From NCBI RefSeq assembly GCF_938045595.1, contig NZ_CALIBB010000064.1, positions 1 to 6,425 on the forward strand: a stretch of 6,425 nt of DNA, read 5' to 3'. The translations under genes and the position numbers were made by a program. Source of the DNA: an uncultured Campylobacter sp. (GTDB lineage: Bacteria; Campylobacterota; Campylobacteria; Campylobacterales; Campylobacteraceae). The notes under the pieces are model-generated. The model was not told the DNA's origin and ran no database searches. It saw only the letters and a program-made list of their open reading frames with translations. Every line of letters begins with the position of its first letter. The stretch's first letter is position 1. Below, piece by piece: positions 5,195 through 6,425 of the stretch.

Positions 5195-5216
5195 AAATTT
5201 AAATCGATTAAAATTT
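5195..5216. repeat. Near-perfect 22-bp palindrome centred on ATCGAT
   Basis: Ten of eleven pairs match around the centre at 5205/5206; only 5201/5210 mismatches. The two arms each carry AAATTT. Its role is unknown; it could be a protein-binding site or part of the aas transcript end. Confidence 0.5.
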
Positions 5217-5261
5217 CTCAGCGCGAAATTTCGTAGTTCTGTAATACAGCCAAAATTCCGC

Positions 5262-5273
5262 GGCTTTAAAGCC
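5262..5273 (-). terminator. Short palindrome downstream of aas, possible terminator
   Basis: GGCTTTAAAGCC is a perfect 12-bp palindrome, 35 nt beyond the aas stop on the minus strand, followed on that strand by GCGGAATTTTGG. As an RNA it would form only a short stem with a tight loop and has a weak U-tail, so the call is uncertain. Confidence 0.3.
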
Positions 5274-5308
5274 TCACACTAACCAAATCCTTTTACTTAG
5301 ATTTTGCC

Positions 5309-6425
5309 CTAAAGCCCCAGCTCTATCGCCAGATCCTTTACCGCTTTGAGATTTACCTTGCCGCTGCCGAGCACCGGGATTTGCTCGACCTTTTTCACGA
5401 CGCTTGGCTGCATTATCGGCGCCAGCGCGGAGTCCTTCAGGCGGCGCGAAATTTCATCCTCACTCGCCTCGCCCACGTAAAGCAGAGCGATCTTTTCGCC
5501 CTTTTTCTCGTCTTTTAGGTTCACGCACGAATAGATCGCGCTTTCGCCTAAAATTTCGCCTACAGCGCTCTCTACTGCGCCCAGGCTGATCATCTCGCCG
5601 CCGATTTTGGCAAAGCGCGAAAGGCGGTCGGTGATAAATAAAAACCCGTCGTCGTCGATATAGCCGATGTCGCCGCTTTTGTAGTAGCGCACGCCGTCCA
5701 TTTGCGCGATTGCTTCGGTGGTTTTGGCCGGCTCATCGTAGTATTCCTTCATAACCTGATGTCCGCCGATTAAGATAAGCCCCTCCTGCCCGTTTGGCAG
5801 CGGCTGCAGCGAGGCGGGATCGGTAATTTTTATGACCGTGCCTGCAAGCGGCAAGCCGACACTCTTTTCGCGGTTGAAGTGAAGCTCTTTGAAAAAATCG
5901 GGCTCGAGGACGTTCGGCGTATTTACACTCACCACCGGCGCAGTCTCGGTCGTGCCGTAGCCCTCGTAAATTTCGATGCCGAATTTTATCTTAAATTCCT
6001 TTCGGACGTTTTCGTTTAGCTTCTCCGCGCCCGCAATCGCCAGGCGAATACTTGCCAGCATAAGTGGATTGAGCCTTTTATTTTTGGTGTAGAGCCTAAA
6101 AAACGTCGAAGTGCCGAACATTATCGTAGCGCCGTATTTCGCGCTCATCTTACCGACGCTAAAGGCGTCCGTAGGATCGGGCACGTGGATGCTTAAAATT
6201 CCGTCGTTTAGCGGAAAGAGCGTCGTTACGGTAAGCCCGAAGCAGTGAAAGATCGGTAGCGACGCTAAAATTGCGTCGTGCTCGGTGGCGTTTATGAGCT
6301 CTGAAATTTGACGGACGTTCGCCATTATATTTTTATGCGTCAAAACCACGCCTTTGGGCTTTCCCTCGCTGCCGCTGCTAAATAAAATCGTAGCTACGTC
6401 ATCTATCGCGTGCGGCTTAAAATAC
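5309..6425 (-). CDS. aas: Aas-like acyl-[ACP] synthetase / lysophospholipid acyltransferase, C-terminal AMP-binding domain (5' end outside window)
   Basis: The frame is open to the right window edge, so 371 C-terminal residues are visible and the true start lies outside. This is the ANL (AMP-forming) domain, which activates a fatty acid with ATP and loads it on acyl carrier protein. In Aas the acyl group is then passed to lysophosphatidylethanolamine at the inner membrane. Visible motifs, numbered from the window edge: P-loop SSGSEGKPKG (16-25), then VVLTHKN; LPIFHCFGLT (about 56-65); EGYGTTETAP (154-163); YKSGDIGYID (248-257); RFAKIGGEM (270-278); and the C-terminal lysine in LGSGK (Lys356). 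The order and wording (THKNIMANVRQI, AGAEKL, RFAKIGGEMISL, LGSGK) closely follow E. coli Aas. The first in-frame GTG (6349) is inside the P-loop region and is not the start. The acyltransferase part would lie upstream, outside the window, so I cannot exclude a stand-alone synthetase. Confidence 0.88.
   Translation of the reverse strand, partial: YFKPHAIDDVATILFSSGSEGKPKGVVLTHKNIMANVRQISELINATEHDAILASLPIFHCFGLTVTTLFPLNDGILSIHVPDPTDAFSVGKMSAKYGATIMFGTSTFFRLYTKNKRLNPLMLASIRLAIAGAEKLNENVRKEFKIKFGIEIYEGYGTTETAPVVSVNTPNVLEPDFFKELHFNREKSVGLPLAGTVIKITDPASLQPLPNGQEGLILIGGHQVMKEYYDEPAKTTEAIAQMDGVRYYKSGDIGYIDDDGFLFITDRLSRFAKIGGEMISLGAVESAVGEILGESAIYSCVNLKDEKKGEKIALLYVGEASEDEISRRLKDSALAPIMQPSVVKKVEQIPVLGSGKVNLKAVKDLAIELGL

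Larger units (their letters stand above)
4731..5308. other. 578-nt non-coding region between convergent genes
   Basis: No gene is supported on either strand; the longest ATG frame I examined (4918-5010, 30 residues) lacks a ribosome site. The region contains about 19 RAATTY hexamers, the hairpin at 4750-4784, a near-perfect 22-bp palindrome centred on ATCGAT (5195-5216) and three short palindromes close to the aas end: CGAAATTTCG (5224-5233), CTGTAATACAG (5240-5250) and GGCTTTAAAGCC (5262-5273). It is long for the gap between two convergent genes. An eroded gene or an untranslated RNA is possible, but I see no direct sign of either. Confidence 0.65.

Noticed and set aside
5404..5589. 61-codon plus-strand frame inside aas
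   Set aside because: Antisense to a domain with clear catalytic motifs; Arg/Pro/Ser-rich composition is typical of a shadow frame.

Overview
The window looks like a chromosomal segment of a Campylobacter species from the moderately GC-rich group (the C. gracilis / rectus / showae / curvus type). The inference rests on an epsilonproteobacterial long-chain flavodoxin very like Helicobacter FldA, a DUF2325 + hypothetical + fldA gene cluster that I recall from C. jejuni (around Cj1384c-Cj1382c), intergenic DNA full of AAATTT/AAATTC words, an extended -10 promoter without a clear -35, and a poly-G tract. I cannot name the species from the sequence alone. No tRNA, rRNA, CRISPR array, insertion sequence or prophage gene is visible.

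Layout. (1) 1-675, +: the C-terminal 224 residues of a single-chain pyruvate:flavodoxin/ferredoxin oxidoreductase (NifJ type), cut by the window edge. (2) 676-785: intergenic region with a nested hairpin, probably a terminator. (3) 786-1478, +: Asp/Glu-type racemase with both catalytic cysteines. (4) 1479-1596: weak hairpin, then a strong extended -10 promoter. (5) 1597-3651, +: three-gene operon of a small cysteine-rich DUF2325 protein, a 411-residue protein of unknown function with a low-complexity N-terminus, and flavodoxin FldA; a 15-bp hairpin follows. (6) 3652-3953: 302 nt of AT-rich DNA ending in a G8 tract just upstream of (7) 3954-4730, +: a probable outer-membrane or periplasmic lipoprotein of unknown function. 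(8) 4731-5308: 578 nt of non-coding DNA between convergent genes. (9) 5309-6425, -: the C-terminal acyl-ACP synthetase domain of an Aas-like lysophospholipid-recycling enzyme, cut by the window edge.

How the genes fit together. In epsilonproteobacteria, pyruvate oxidoreductase passes electrons to flavodoxin, so genes 1 and 5 (FldA) are probable enzyme and electron acceptor, although the racemase lies between their transcription units. The cysteine cluster of the DUF2325 protein, cotranscribed with FldA, suggests a redox or metal role, but this is inference. The lipoprotein and Aas share a cell-envelope theme, but they are convergent and need not be linked.

The most unusual signals are not genes. 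The palindromic hexamer RAATTY occurs about 75 times by hand count, many times more than expected, and is densest between genes. It is the same kind of site as the one methylated to mark self-DNA for natural transformation in C. jejuni. In addition, the G8 tract in front of the lipoprotein gene is a candidate phase-variation switch.
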